DNA of 64,000 nucleotides from Actinomadura terrae (GCF_022751215.1 NZ_JAICDG010000005.1:186001-250000); one strand, 5' to 3'; positions 9,901 through 17,578 are shown, counted from the first letter of the stretch. Translations and numbers: made by a program. Notes: generated by a model not told the origin, from the letters alone.

Positions 9901-10982
9901 TCCAGGTCGGCGGCCAGCAGTGCGGCGGCCACCAGGCGCGGTTCCACGTAGGCGGGGTCGGCGGGGTCGCCGGACAGGTCGGCGATGGCCTCGCTCAGCG
10001 TGTAGAAGGCGTGCCGGAAGTTGTCCCCGGGCGAGCTCTCGTTTCGCAGCGCGGGCACCAGGTTGGGCGGGCACCGCGTCAGCCATTGCTGGACGAGGGC
10101 CTGGTCACCGTACGGGAGCGCCCCGTAGTCGACGGTCGGGTTGCTGAGCGTCGTCCCGAGGATGGCGAGCAGCGCGTCCGCGCGCGTCTGGAACCGGGGG
10201 TCGTCGCGGAGGGCGCTCGCGACGGCCCACATCGTCCGCAGCACGACCACCGCCGCGTCCACCCGGCTCGCCCGCAGGCGCTCGGAGTAGAGCCCGACGA
10301 GCGTCTCCAGCGCGGGCGGGGTGAGCCAGCGCGGGCCGTCGACCTCGGGGAGGGGCTTGGCGCGGTAGGGCTTCCAGAGGTCGATCATCTGGGCGTCCAG
10401 CCGCGCGTCGAACACCGGCGCGGACGCGCACCACAGCATCACGCCCCAGGTGACCGCCACGGTGGACGGCGTGTCCTGCGTGAACTGCGGCCACCAGTGC
10501 GGGTACTCGGGCGCGGCCAGCGCGGCGGCGGAGTCCACCGTCGCGCGGACGCGCGCGGTCACCTCCGTCGCGAACCCGTGCCCGACGAACGGCAGCCCGG
10601 CGGGCGGCGCGAACGAGAAGTCGGGCCCGGCCGGGACGACGTGCGGCGGCAGGTTCGGGACCTGCGCGACGCCCTGCCCGGGACGGGCGGCCATGCGGAC
10701 GGCGGGCGTGCGCGGCGGCGGGCACAGGTACCACTGGCCGTCGGACGGGTGCAGCCGATACCAGCGCGCCCACGCTCCGAACAGCCACCAGGTGCCGTCG
10801 GGCAGGACGAGGACGCGTCCGCCGATGGCGTGCTGGCGCTGCTGCGGAGGCGCCGACGGCCACCACGCGGCGGCCACCATCGCCCTCGTGTCGCGCTCTG
10901 CCTCCGCGAACGGATCCTGCCCCGCCTGGGGGCTGGGCGGCGGAGCGCTGCCATAACCCGGTCCCCACACCACGCACGTCAT
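6966..10982 (-). CDS. Large multidomain AAA-family protein with degenerate nucleotide sites
   Basis: About 1,338 residues. The N-terminal 430 residues are mostly helical and of unknown function. A Pro/Gln-rich disordered linker (about 440-760) follows, with the repeated motif APPYTxLGxQRPG. Two ATPase-like regions come next. The first, near residue 854, has GEPHSGQRR where a P-loop should be and lacks the Lys. The second, near 1117, resembles the CbbX/EccA AAA family: Walker A is intact (GPAGTGKT), but Walker B reads GVLLIQEAH with Gln replacing the usual Asp, and the arginine-finger region reads GFRGEF. The start could instead be ATG 11021; neither site has a clear ribosome-binding sequence. 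A chaperone or scaffold role is possible, and no specific function can be assigned. Confidence 0.8.
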   Translation of the reverse strand: MTCVVWGPGYGSAPPPSPQAGQDPFAEAERDTRAMVAAAWWPSAPPQQRQHAIGGRVLVLPDGTWWLFGAWARWYRLHPSDGQWYLCPPPRTPAVRMAARPGQGVAQVPNLPPHVVPAGPDFSFAPPAGLPFVGHGFATEVTARVRATVDSAAALAAPEYPHWWPQFTQDTPSTVAVTWGVMLWCASAPVFDARLDAQMIDLWKPYRAKPLPEVDGPRWLTPPALETLVGLYSERLRASRVDAAVVVLRTMWAVASALRDDPRFQTRADALLAILGTTLSNPTVDYGALPYGDQALVQQWLTRCPPNLVPALRNESSPGDNFRHAFYTLSEAIADLSGDPADPAYVEPRLVAAALLAADLEVVRKDMAGSIVPWLDPEIRYTVQAVSEQKGHPLRRLWPDDMRLPEPLRSAAGSGPGAETLLAAMYEVDLAWCRLGGMPARPRGFPVPTAIIAGIIGRNRARATAAAPTQASPTPPPSPPPSQPSPFGMQSQPGLAPGASPQPPGVPAQPDRPFVQPPAQPGWENAPGPMGYGAQQAGFAPPDPLLGEEEQGEASVAPPYTELGFQRPGPAAPMQNPMQSPAQSPMPGQQAAFGMPGAPVPGQGRAQVQPPSPYNAPEPPQPSYAQPPPEPPQNLYQPPEQEPDHADENFAPPYTQLGYQRPGQGPPAQGLPPGANVPAAAMANQAPPPPEPQHQPQHPQPQPQPQGAFDPNATRLEDPTPSGPPVGPPAGPPGTRVLGPTDLGGDPGDAPGVGPGTRVMSETMVGDFGFLDDTPSPERPVHEIPPPEDRGQRRTLERFGIGYVSGEHDAARLLDDLRAQVEEWNAPADSGAERTRVDGAPSSIRPGVPGVLLVGEPHSGQRRLARMIALTLADAGVGDGAIRAHDAEDVRSAPAERIAQLLGQEGPAILFERLDVAITSALDPVAVVGAIRRARRDPVNRTPVIATCEPRAYKRLLQDHPKLVQVFRVHRMPDLSDLDDRMTLLHLLAEERRVTIGAAALEAARADLERLRGPGDLVNARLVETYLDQACQRHLERAGASRDRLVLTPDDLAGVAEGIEPALRPPGDIDGYLRRLDQLMGLDEVKETVRELAEEAGLAADRARYGVTSDASRHLIFTGPAGTGKTTVAGLVGGIYAALGLLEAGHLVACRPVHLAGRDQVDTENRVASMIEQALGGVLLIQEAHRLDRSPAVVSELRRAMHDRGGRFVVICSSHGPEMEGFLAGNPGFRGEFGRVVEFTGMGDRELVQLFQNYAERDLYMLDEELRVELLNRFARMREDPAFAYARAVRALFEQTVARQAARLAGADVNAATVARLTPRDLPESALEQMLGDFRPGG

Positions 10983-11081
10983 GGTAGTCAGCCGATTGCG
11001 GTAGGGGGTCCCCCTGATCATGCGGAACCCGCGTCACCGCAGGTCAGAGCCGCAGCATTCGCCGGAGCCGGACAGCGCGGG

Positions 11082-11603
11082 CTACTGCCAGGCCGCCTCC
11101 CGGTGCAGCGCCGCCTTCGCCATGTAGATCGGCGGGGTCTGCTCCAGGACGAGCCGGTCGTCGTCCCGCAGCTCCCGGACGATCTTCGCCGGCGTCCCGG
11201 CGACGAGCACCCCGGACGGGATCTTCTTGCCCGGCGGCACCAGCGCGCCCGCCGCGACCAGCGTGCCCGCGCCGATCCGCGCGCCGTTCAGCACGATCGC
11301 GCCGATCCCGATCAGCGACCCGGTCTCGACGTGCGCGCCGTGCACCATCGCCTTGTGGCCGAGGCTGACCCGGTCCTCCAGGACGGCGGGCACTCCCGGA
11401 TCGCAGTGCAGGCAGCACAGGTCCTGGATGTTGCACTCGTCGCCGACGACGATGTCCTCGTCCTCGCCGCGCAGCACCGAGCCGTACCAGACGCTGGACG
11501 CGCGGCCCAGCGTCACGCGGCCCACCACGACCGCGCCGGGCGCGACCCACGCGTCCGGATGGATCTTCGGTCGGTCCTCACCCAACGCACCTACGTAGTT
11601 CAT
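11082..11603 (-). CDS. Gamma-class carbonic anhydrase family protein
   Basis: A 173-residue left-handed beta-helix protein of the gamma-carbonic anhydrase/PaaY family, cytoplasmic and probably trimeric. Hexapeptide repeats run through residues 15-140 (for example GAVVVGRVTLG, GSLIGIGAIVL). The zinc-binding histidines lie in LHCD and LGHKAMVHG. The C-terminal helix PAKIVRELRDDD is typical. CO2 hydration is the family activity, but many members are uncharacterised acyl-CoA-associated proteins, so the exact substrate is unknown. It lies 60-100 bases upstream of the AAA gene on the same strand. Confidence 0.88.
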   Translation of the reverse strand: MNYVGALGEDRPKIHPDAWVAPGAVVVGRVTLGRASSVWYGSVLRGEDEDIVVGDECNIQDLCCLHCDPGVPAVLEDRVSLGHKAMVHGAHVETGSLIGIGAIVLNGARIGAGTLVAAGALVPPGKKIPSGVLVAGTPAKIVRELRDDDRLVLEQTPPIYMAKAALHREAAWQ

Positions 11604-11930
11604 GCGCCGATGCTAGGACGGCAGCGCGGCGTCCCGCCCCGCCGGGTCAGCGGCCCCCCCGGGTCGGCTCGCGAGGTTCGGGCACCCGGACTCCGCGCCA
11701 CAGGCGCCGGGATAGCGCGAATTTTCCTGACTTTGGATAGTTTGTCCGCCCACACGGATGAAGAAAGCGATGAAGAAACCGCAGCGAGAAGCGCGTTCCG
11801 GTTGCGCGAAAGGGGTGCACCGGACAAGAGTCGTCCTGACGTTTCTAATGTGGGCCCGCTCACAGGCGGGTGAGGATCGCATCCGACCCTGACGGGGTGA
11901 TGACCCCCGCCAACGACCCCCCAAGGCACC
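11604..11930. other. Divergent intergenic region
   Basis: Separates the carbonic anhydrase and DivIVA-like genes. It is more A/T-rich than its surroundings near 11,718-11,780 and contains a tandem direct repeat of GATGAAGAAA (11757-11766 and 11769-11778). It probably holds the divergent promoters, but I cannot place the boxes with confidence. Confidence 0.4.
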
Positions 11931-13001
11931 ATGAGCAACGAAGCCGAAATCCTGCCGAACCTCCTCCAAGAAGAGTCCTTCGAGATCGTCATGCGCGGCT
12001 ACAACCGCCGCCAGGTCGACGACTACATCGCCCGCGCCCAGCAGAAGCACCGCGAGCTGGAGGCGCGGCTCGCCCGCGCCCAGGACGACGCCGAGCGCAT
12101 CCGCCGCGAGATGGCCGAGGTCAGGGAGGCACGCAAGCCGACCGGGGACGACCTGAGCGACCGGCTCCGGCAGATCATCAACCTCGCCGAGGACGAGGCC
12201 AGCGACAAGGTCGCCGAGGCCGAGGCGGCGGGCGCGGAGATCCGCGCGGACGCCGAGGCGGAGTCCAAGCGCATCATCGACGACGCGCGCTCGCACGCCG
12301 AGAAGAACCTGGCCCAGGCCCAGGAGAAGGCCGAGAGCGTGCTCGCCTCCGCCAAGAAGGAGTCCGACAGCGTCCTGTCGGCCGCCAAGCAGGAGGCGGA
12401 GCAGACGGTGACCAGCGCCCGGATCGAGGCCGAGCGCACGCTCACCGCGTCCGAGCGCCGCGCCAGCGTGATCAACGAGGGCGCGACGCAGCGGCTGACC
12501 TCGCTCACCAAGAACCACACGCAGGCGCTCCAGCGGCTCACCGAGATCAGCGAGACCCTGCACCGGCTGCTGACCGCCGAGAACGAGGCGGGCCCGCTGG
12601 AGAAGATGGTCGAGGACGCCGTCCGGCAGGTGCCGCCGCGCAAGCAGCCGACCCCCGCGGCGAGCGCTTCCGTCTCGACGCCGAAGCCCGTGAGCGTCGC
12701 CCCGGCGGCGTCCGCGACCCCGGCGACGCCCGCGACGCCTGCCGCACCGGCCAAGCCCGCTTCGGCACCGTCCGCGGCCAAGCCGCCGTCCCCGGCGACG
12801 CCGCTGCCGTCCGGGGCGTCCGCGGCGTCCGGGCCGTCGCTGAGCAAGGCCGACCCGGAGCCGCCGTCCGCCGACGGCCCGGCCCCGCAGATCCCGCCGC
12901 AGGCCCCGCGCTCGCCGCAGGCGTCGCGTCCGGTGGAGGACGACGGCCCCGGCCCGGTCTCGCCGCGCGGCCCCGCCGGTGGTCCCTCCGACCTCGGCTG
13001 A
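11931..13001 (+). CDS. DivIVA-domain coiled-coil protein
   Basis: 356 residues. The N-terminus has the DivIVA-like motif FEIVMRGYNRRQVDDYI (about 18-34). A long Ala/Glu/Lys/Arg-rich coiled coil occupies about 45-215, and the Ala/Pro-rich tail from about 235 to 356 is disordered. DivIVA-family proteins bind curved membrane and scaffold polar growth or division in actinobacteria. This one is related but is not the canonical Wag31, which has a different N-terminal membrane-binding segment and normally sits near ftsZ. Starts at ATG 11931 with AAGG 5 bases upstream. Confidence 0.8.
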   Translation: MSNEAEILPNLLQEESFEIVMRGYNRRQVDDYIARAQQKHRELEARLARAQDDAERIRREMAEVREARKPTGDDLSDRLRQIINLAEDEASDKVAEAEAAGAEIRADAEAESKRIIDDARSHAEKNLAQAQEKAESVLASAKKESDSVLSAAKQEAEQTVTSARIEAERTLTASERRASVINEGATQRLTSLTKNHTQALQRLTEISETLHRLLTAENEAGPLEKMVEDAVRQVPPRKQPTPAASASVSTPKPVSVAPAASATPATPATPAAPAKPASAPSAAKPPSPATPLPSGASAASGPSLSKADPEPPSADGPAPQIPPQAPRSPQASRPVEDDGPGPVSPRGPAGGPSDLG

Positions 13002-13104
13002 CCGCGCGTCCGTTCATACGCGCACGGGCGGCGCGTCCCGGCCTCGGCCGTGGGCGCGCCGCCCGCCGCGTTCCGGCGGTTCGGGGGTCTCGTAGGATCT
13101 CGGG

Positions 13105-13656
13105 GTGAGCAAGAAGACCGCCGCGCACGCCGACCGCCGGGGACGGCGCCGCGGAACCCCCCGCCCGATCAGGCTCCTCGGGGACCCCGTCCTGCGCACC
13201 GGATGCGACCCCGTGACGAGGTTCGACGAGTCCCTGGAACGCCTGATCGACGACATGTTCATCACCATGTACGACGAGGACGGCGCGGGCGTCGCCGCCA
13301 ACCAGGTCGGCGCCCCGCTCCGCGCGTTCGTCTACGACTGCAAGGACGACCGCGACCGCCGCCATGTCGGTCACGTCGTCAACCCGGTGCTGGTCGCCGC
13401 CGACGGCGAGACGCTCGTCGAGCGCGAGGGCTGCCTGTCGCTGCCCGGCATGAACTTCGAGACCCCCCGCTTCTCCCACGCTGTCGTCGAGGGCGTGGAC
13501 GTGAAGGGCCGTCCCGTCCGCGTCGAGGGGACCGGCTACTTCGCCCGCTGCCTCCAGCATGAGTGCGGCCATCTCGACGGCAAGGTCTACGTCGACGTCC
13601 TGTCCGGCGACGCGCGCCGCGAGGCGATGCGCGCGATCCGCGCCCTCAACCGCTGA
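13105..13656 (+). CDS. def: Peptide deformylase
   Basis: Removes the formyl group from nascent N-terminal methionine. All three active-site motifs are present in the 183 residues: GVAANQVG, EGCLSLPG (metal Cys) and QHECGHLDG (HExxH metal histidines and catalytic Glu). Starts at GTG 13105 with an AGGA site upstream. It is separated by about 100 bases from the two-component genes, which have their own regulatory box. Confidence 0.94.
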   Translation: MSKKTAAHADRRGRRRGTPRPIRLLGDPVLRTGCDPVTRFDESLERLIDDMFITMYDEDGAGVAANQVGAPLRAFVYDCKDDRDRRHVGHVVNPVLVAADGETLVEREGCLSLPGMNFETPRFSHAVVEGVDVKGRPVRVEGTGYFARCLQHECGHLDGKVYVDVLSGDARREAMRAIRALNR

Positions 13657-13699
13657 AGGCCCCTCGAAAGGGGGCATGCTAGGCACGCGGACGGGTGAC

Positions 13700-13718
13700 G
13701 TTCAGGTCGCTTTCAGGT
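13700..13718 (+). promoter_or_regulatory. TTCAGGT tandem box upstream of the response regulator
   Basis: A perfect direct repeat TTCAGGT-cgct-TTCAGGT (13701-13707 and 13712-13718), 11-base period, about 40 bases before the regulator start. OmpR/PhoP-type regulators bind such 7+4 tandem repeats. The same box recurs at 16051 and 16214, suggesting autoregulation. Confidence 0.65.
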
Positions 13719-13759
13719 TCGGATGGCACCCTCTGCCATGATTGGTGGAGGGGGACCAC

Positions 13760-14497
13760 GTGTCACTGGTTGAACGGACGGCGAACGGCGGCGGCAGGGC
13801 GGCCGAGGCGACGCTGCTCGTCGTCGAGGACGAACCGAACATCCTGGAACTGCTCTCGGGGAGCCTGCGCTTCACCGGCTTCGAGGTCGTCACCGCGACC
13901 AACGGCGCCGACGCCGTGCAGGCCGCGCGGCGGCACCGGCCCGACCTGATCGTGCTGGACGTGATGCTGCCCGACATCGACGGGTTCGACGTCGCGCGGC
14001 GGCTGCGCTCGGGCGGCGACCACACGCCGGTGCTGTTCCTCACCGCGCGCGACGCCGTCCAGGACCGCGTCAAGGGCCTGACGATCGGCGGCGACGACTA
14101 CGTCACCAAGCCGTTCAGCCTGGAGGAGGTCATCGCCCGCATCCGCGCCGTGCTGCGCCGGTTCCGGGGCGGGGTGGCCGAGGCGACGCCGCGGATGGTC
14201 TTCGCCGACGTCGAGCTCGACGAGGACAGCCACGAGGTCTGGCGCGACGGCCGGCCCGTCCAGCTCTCGCCGACCGAGTTCAAGCTGCTGCGCTACTTCA
14301 TGGCGAACGCGGGCCGCGTGCTGTCCAAGGCGCAGATCCTCGACCACGTGTGGAACTACGACTTCAGGGGCGACGCGGGGATCGTCGAGTCGTATGTGTC
14401 CGCGCTGCGCCGCAAGGTCGACAACGTCGAGCCGCGGCTGATCCACACCCTGCGCGGCGTGGGATACGTGCTGCGCGAGCCCCCCGCCCAGGGCTGA
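13760..14497 (+). CDS. OmpR-family response regulator, PhoP-like
   Basis: DNA-binding response regulator. The receiver domain has the acidic pair EDE, the phospho-acceptor Asp in LIVLDVMLPDIDGFD, and the Thr/Lys in FLTARD and YVTKPFS. The winged-helix output domain has LSPTEFKLLRYFMANAGRVL and ends LRGVGYVLRE. It reads closest to mycobacterial PhoP in linker and output domain, although the gene order regulator-kinase-HtrA recalls mprAB-pepD. GTG 13760 is preferred because GGAGGGGG lies 6 bases upstream; a TTG at 13742 is the alternative. The stop overlaps the kinase ATG by one base (TGATG). Confidence 0.9.
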   Translation: MSLVERTANGGGRAAEATLLVVEDEPNILELLSGSLRFTGFEVVTATNGADAVQAARRHRPDLIVLDVMLPDIDGFDVARRLRSGGDHTPVLFLTARDAVQDRVKGLTIGGDDYVTKPFSLEEVIARIRAVLRRFRGGVAEATPRMVFADVELDEDSHEVWRDGRPVQLSPTEFKLLRYFMANAGRVLSKAQILDHVWNYDFRGDAGIVESYVSALRRKVDNVEPRLIHTLRGVGYVLREPPAQG

Positions 14498-16032
14498 TGG
14501 CCACCCGGGCCCCGGCTCTCGGCCCCGCCGGTTCCGCCGGTTCCGCCGGTTCCGTTGCGGCGCCGCCCGCGTGGCGGCTCGGTTCCTTCTGGGGGCGGAC
14601 GCCGCTGCGGGTGAAGCTGGTCGCGGGGATGCTCGTCCTCGTCACGCTCGGGATGACCGCGATGAGCGCGGCGAGCACGTCGGTGCTGCGCGAGTACCTG
14701 GTGACGCGCGCCGACGACCAGTTGAAGGGCTGGGTGCAGCGCGCGCTCACGCAGGTCGTCCCGCAGCTGGAGGCCGGGCGCGCGCAGATCGACGTCCGCA
14801 TTCCGAGCGAGATGAACGTCCAGATCCGCGACGACGCCGGACGGCCCGTCCAGCAGAACAGCCCGTGGGGCGTGCAGGGCTACCCGAAGCTGCCGGCGAA
14901 CCTCGGCCGGCACCTCTACGAGCCGTTCACGGTGAGCGGCGGCGGCCCCGGCTCGCCGTGGCGGGTGCTCGCCGAGCCGATCCCCGGCGGCGGCGTGATC
15001 ATCCTCGGGCTCAGCATGGACGAGATCGAGCGCACGGTCGGGCGGCTCGTCGCGATCGACGTGATCGTGGGCCTGCTCGTGCTCGCGGTGCTGGTCGTCC
15101 TCGGCGTGTGGGTGGTGCGGGCCGCGCTGCGCCCGCTCGCCGCCGTGGAGGAGACGGCCGGGGCGATCGCGGCGGGAGACCTGTCCAGACGTGTGCCCGA
15201 GGGCGATCCGGCGACCGAGATGGGACGCCTCGGCCGCTCGCTGAACGTGATGCTCAGCCAGATCGAGTCGGCGTTCGGCGCGCGCGCCCAGTCCGAGGCC
15301 GCCGCGCGCCGCTCGGAGGACGCGGCGCGCCACTCCGAGGAGCGCATGCGCCGCTTCGTCGCCGACGCGGGCCACGAGCTGCGCACCCCGCTCACCGCGA
15401 TCCGCGGCTTCGCCGAGTTCTACCGGCAGGGCGCGGCGCGGGACCCGGCCGACATCGCCCGGCTGATCGGGCGCATCGAGGAGACCGCGTCCCGGATGGG
15501 CCTGCTCGTCGAGGACCTGCTGCTGCTCGCCCGCCTCGACCGCGAGCGCCCGATCGAGCGCCGCCCGGTCGACCTGCTCGCCGTCGCGGCCGACTCCGTC
15601 CAGGAGGCGCGGGTGCTCGCGCCCGCGCGGACCGTCGAGCTGTCGGTCGAGGGCGGCATGGCCTACCAGGTGCGCGGGGACGAGCCGCGCCTGCGGCAGG
15701 TGCTCGGCAACCTGCTGACCAACGCGATCCGGCACACCCCGGCGGGCACGCCGATCGAGGTGCGGCTGTCGCCGGGCACGCTGCGCGGCGCGCCCGCCGC
15801 GATCGTCGAGGTCGCCGACGAGGGCCCCGGCCTCTCCCCCGAGCAGGCCGAGCGCGTCTTCGAGCGGTTCTACCGCGCCGACCCGGCCCGCTCCCGGGAG
15901 GACGGCGGCACCGGCCTCGGCCTCGCGATCGTCGCCGCGCTGGTCGCCGCGCACAACGGGCTGGTGGAGGCCGACTCCACCCCGGGCGAGGGCGCGGTGT
16001 TCCGGGTCGTCCTCCCCCTCGACCCGGACTGA
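14497..16032 (+). CDS. Sensor histidine kinase, two-pass membrane protein
   Basis: 511-residue partner of the preceding regulator. An Ala/Gly-rich cytoplasmic N-terminus is followed by membrane helix 1 (about 40-62), an extracytoplasmic sensor of about 115 residues, helix 2 (about 188-210) and a HAMP linker. The HisKA phospho-acceptor is in FVADAGHELRTPLTAIRGF (about 290). The HATPase domain has NLLTNAIRHTP (N box), DEGPGLS (G1) and GTGLGLAIV (G2). The ATG at 14497 overlaps the regulator stop, so the two are coupled. The extracytoplasmic domain has no recognisable ligand fold. Confidence 0.9.
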   Translation: MATRAPALGPAGSAGSAGSVAAPPAWRLGSFWGRTPLRVKLVAGMLVLVTLGMTAMSAASTSVLREYLVTRADDQLKGWVQRALTQVVPQLEAGRAQIDVRIPSEMNVQIRDDAGRPVQQNSPWGVQGYPKLPANLGRHLYEPFTVSGGGPGSPWRVLAEPIPGGGVIILGLSMDEIERTVGRLVAIDVIVGLLVLAVLVVLGVWVVRAALRPLAAVEETAGAIAAGDLSRRVPEGDPATEMGRLGRSLNVMLSQIESAFGARAQSEAAARRSEDAARHSEERMRRFVADAGHELRTPLTAIRGFAEFYRQGAARDPADIARLIGRIEETASRMGLLVEDLLLLARLDRERPIERRPVDLLAVAADSVQEARVLAPARTVELSVEGGMAYQVRGDEPRLRQVLGNLLTNAIRHTPAGTPIEVRLSPGTLRGAPAAIVEVADEGPGLSPEQAERVFERFYRADPARSREDGGTGLGLAIVAALVAAHNGLVEADSTPGEGAVFRVVLPLDPD

Positions 16033-16049
16033 TCCTTTTCCCGGACGGC

Positions 16050-16067
16050 GTTCAGGCTCCTTTCAGG
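16050..16067 (+). promoter_or_regulatory. TTCAGG tandem box 3' of the kinase
   Basis: TTCAGGC-tcct-TTCAGGA with the same 11-base period as the box before the regulator. It lies 18 bases after the kinase stop and just upstream of a structured, terminator-ended segment (16091-16199), so it may drive a small RNA. Confidence 0.55.
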
Positions 16068-16084
16068 AACGTGCGCTTGGGTGG

Positions 16085-16199
16085 GGATCACAGGGCGCGT
16101 CCCGATCCCGGCGGGACCGGGGGACTCGCGCCCTGGCCAACGTCAGGGCACCGTGGCCGAGGGGATGCACGCCGCACACCCCCTCGGCCACGGTTTTTT
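16085..16199 (+). ncRNA. Candidate small RNA between kinase and protease genes
   Basis: No coding frame fits this segment, but it folds well. A 9-base-pair perfect stem (16091-16099 with 16127-16135) encloses a second hairpin (16100-16104 with 16112-16116). A strong terminator follows. A tandem TTCAGG box lies 25 bases upstream. The 5' end is estimated. It may instead simply be the 3' untranslated region of the kinase operon. Confidence 0.4.
16151..16199 (+). terminator. Strong Rho-independent terminator
   Basis: A perfect 14-base-pair stem (16151-16164 with 16180-16193) is followed immediately by TTTTTT (16194-16199). It insulates the kinase operon and candidate small RNA from the protease gene. 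Confidence 0.92.
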
Positions 16200-16212
16200 G
16201 TGACCTGTCGCC

Positions 16213-16253
16213 GTTCAGCACACTTTCAGGTTGGCTCCAGGCGGGTTGCAGGC
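16213..16253 (+). promoter_or_regulatory. TTCAGG repeat array upstream of the HtrA-type protease
   Basis: TTCAGCA (16214) and TTCAGGT (16225) are 11 bases apart. The degenerate units TCCAGGC (16236) and TGCAGGC (16247) continue in exact 11-base phase. This is the third copy of the box in 2.5 kb and lies 40-80 bases before the protease start. Confidence 0.55.
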
Positions 16254-16292
16254 CCGGGGCGCAGGCTCATGGTCAAGAGACAGGGGGAAGAC

Positions 16293-17381
16293 ATGAGCGC
16301 CGACCAACCGCGGCAGCCTTGGGAGCCGCAACGACCGGACACCGCTCCGCACGGCCCGACCTGGCAGCCGCCCGGTGGCCCCGGAGCGTCGTCCCACCAG
16401 CAAGGCCCGACCGACCCGTCCATCCACCCCGCCCCGCCCGCCGCGCACGCCGCACCCCCGCCGCGCGGCCCGCAGGGAGCGCCGCCCTACCACGGCGGCC
16501 CGCTTTTCCCGCCCTACCAGACCGTCACCGACCCCATCGCGCCGCAGCCGCGCGGGCTGTGGACGGCCCGCCGCAAGCTCGCCGCGTTCGGCGCCGCCGC
16601 GCTGATCGCCGTGGGCGCGGGCGGCACCGGAGCGGCCCTGGCGATGGCCGTGACGGACGGCACGAGCGCCTCCTCCAGCCCCACGGCCGTCGCCGGGGCC
16701 TCCACGAAGCTGGGCACGATCGCGCAGGTCGCCAAGGCCGTCCAGCCGAGCGTCGTGTCGATCCAGGCGCAGACCGCGCGCGGCACCTCCGGCGGCTCCG
16801 GCGTGATCCTGCGCCCGGACGGCACGATCATGACGAACGCGCACGTCGTGTCCGGCGCCCGCCAGGCACAGGTCAAGCTCAGCGACGGGCGCACCGCCAA
16901 CGCCCGCGTGCTCGGCGCCGACACCCGCAACGACATCGCCGTGATCAAGGCCGAGGGCCTGTCCGGCCTGAAGCCCGCCACGCTCGGCGACAGCGCGGCG
17001 CTCGCGGTCGGCGACCAGGTCCTCGCCGTCGGCAGCCCGCTCGGCCTGGACGGCTCGGTCACCTCCGGCATCGTCAGCGCGCTCGGCCGCCAGATCCAGG
17101 AGGGCGACTCCGGCGGCGAGCAGAACCTGCCGCCCGGTATGCGCGGGCAGCTCTCCCAGCAGCAGCAGACCGTGATCGAGAACGCGATCCAGACCGACGC
17201 CGCGATCAACCCCGGCAACTCCGGCGGCGCGCTCGTCAACGCGGCCGGGCAGGTGATCGGCGTCAACACCGCCATCGCCACCTCCGGCGGCAGCGGCGGC
17301 AACATCGGCGTCGGCTTCGCGATCCCGTCCAACACCGCCAAGCGGGTCGCCCAGCAGATCATGGACGCCCCTCAGACCTGA
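16293..17381 (+). CDS. Membrane-anchored trypsin-like serine protease, HtrA/PepD type without PDZ
   Basis: 362 residues. A Pro/Gln-rich cytoplasmic segment (1-90) and one membrane helix (about 100-125) lead to an extracytoplasmic protease domain. The catalytic triad is visible: His in MTNAHVV, Asp in TRNDIAVIKAE and Ser in NPGNSGGAL. The protein ends right after the protease domain (FAIPSNTAKRVAQQIMD), so the PDZ domain usual for HtrA is absent, and there is no room downstream for a frameshifted one. ATG 16293 is chosen because AGGGGG lies 8 bases upstream; ATG 16269 is in frame too. It is likely part of the envelope-stress regulon of the adjacent two-component system. Confidence 0.9.
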   Translation: MSADQPRQPWEPQRPDTAPHGPTWQPPGGPGASSHQQGPTDPSIHPAPPAAHAAPPPRGPQGAPPYHGGPLFPPYQTVTDPIAPQPRGLWTARRKLAAFGAAALIAVGAGGTGAALAMAVTDGTSASSSPTAVAGASTKLGTIAQVAKAVQPSVVSIQAQTARGTSGGSGVILRPDGTIMTNAHVVSGARQAQVKLSDGRTANARVLGADTRNDIAVIKAEGLSGLKPATLGDSAALAVGDQVLAVGSPLGLDGSVTSGIVSALGRQIQEGDSGGEQNLPPGMRGQLSQQQQTVIENAIQTDAAINPGNSGGALVNAAGQVIGVNTAIATSGGSGGNIGVGFAIPSNTAKRVAQQIMDAPQT

Positions 17382-17479
17382 CCTGAGGACGACCCGTCCG
17401 TTCGTGCTCTGGGGGGAGCGGGAGGACGGACGGCCGTCCCTGGGTCACAGGGGCCCCTCCCCGGGCCGGGGGTGGGGCC

Positions 17480-17520
17480 CGAGAACGGCCGCGTGTCTTG
17501 GGGACACGCGGCCGTTCTCG
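17480..17520. terminator. Long inverted repeat between protease and arfB
   Basis: A perfect 18-base-pair inverted repeat (17480-17497 with 17503-17520) around a 5-base loop. There is no T run, but its position 100 bases after the protease stop suggests transcription termination. Confidence 0.65.
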
Positions 17521-17578
17521 CATTCCCGGCCGGAAAACCGAACGACAATCCCCCGCCCGTCCGGGGATAATCGACGAC

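Noticed and set aside
6559..10086. Minus-strand 1,175-codon frame overlapping the AAA gene
   Set aside because: Only its last 60 codons (6559-6741) look like a gene with its own ribosome site; the rest is an out-of-frame shadow of the AAA gene.
6921..11873. Plus-strand open frame of 1,650 codons opposite the AAA gene
   Set aside because: It is antisense to a gene with clear domains. Its product is low-complexity Arg/Gly/Ala-rich with no domains, typical of long shadow frames in very high G+C DNA.
17382..17479. A frameshifted PDZ domain after the HtrA-type protease
   Set aside because: Fewer than 100 bases remain before the strong inverted repeat, too short for a PDZ domain of about 90 residues.
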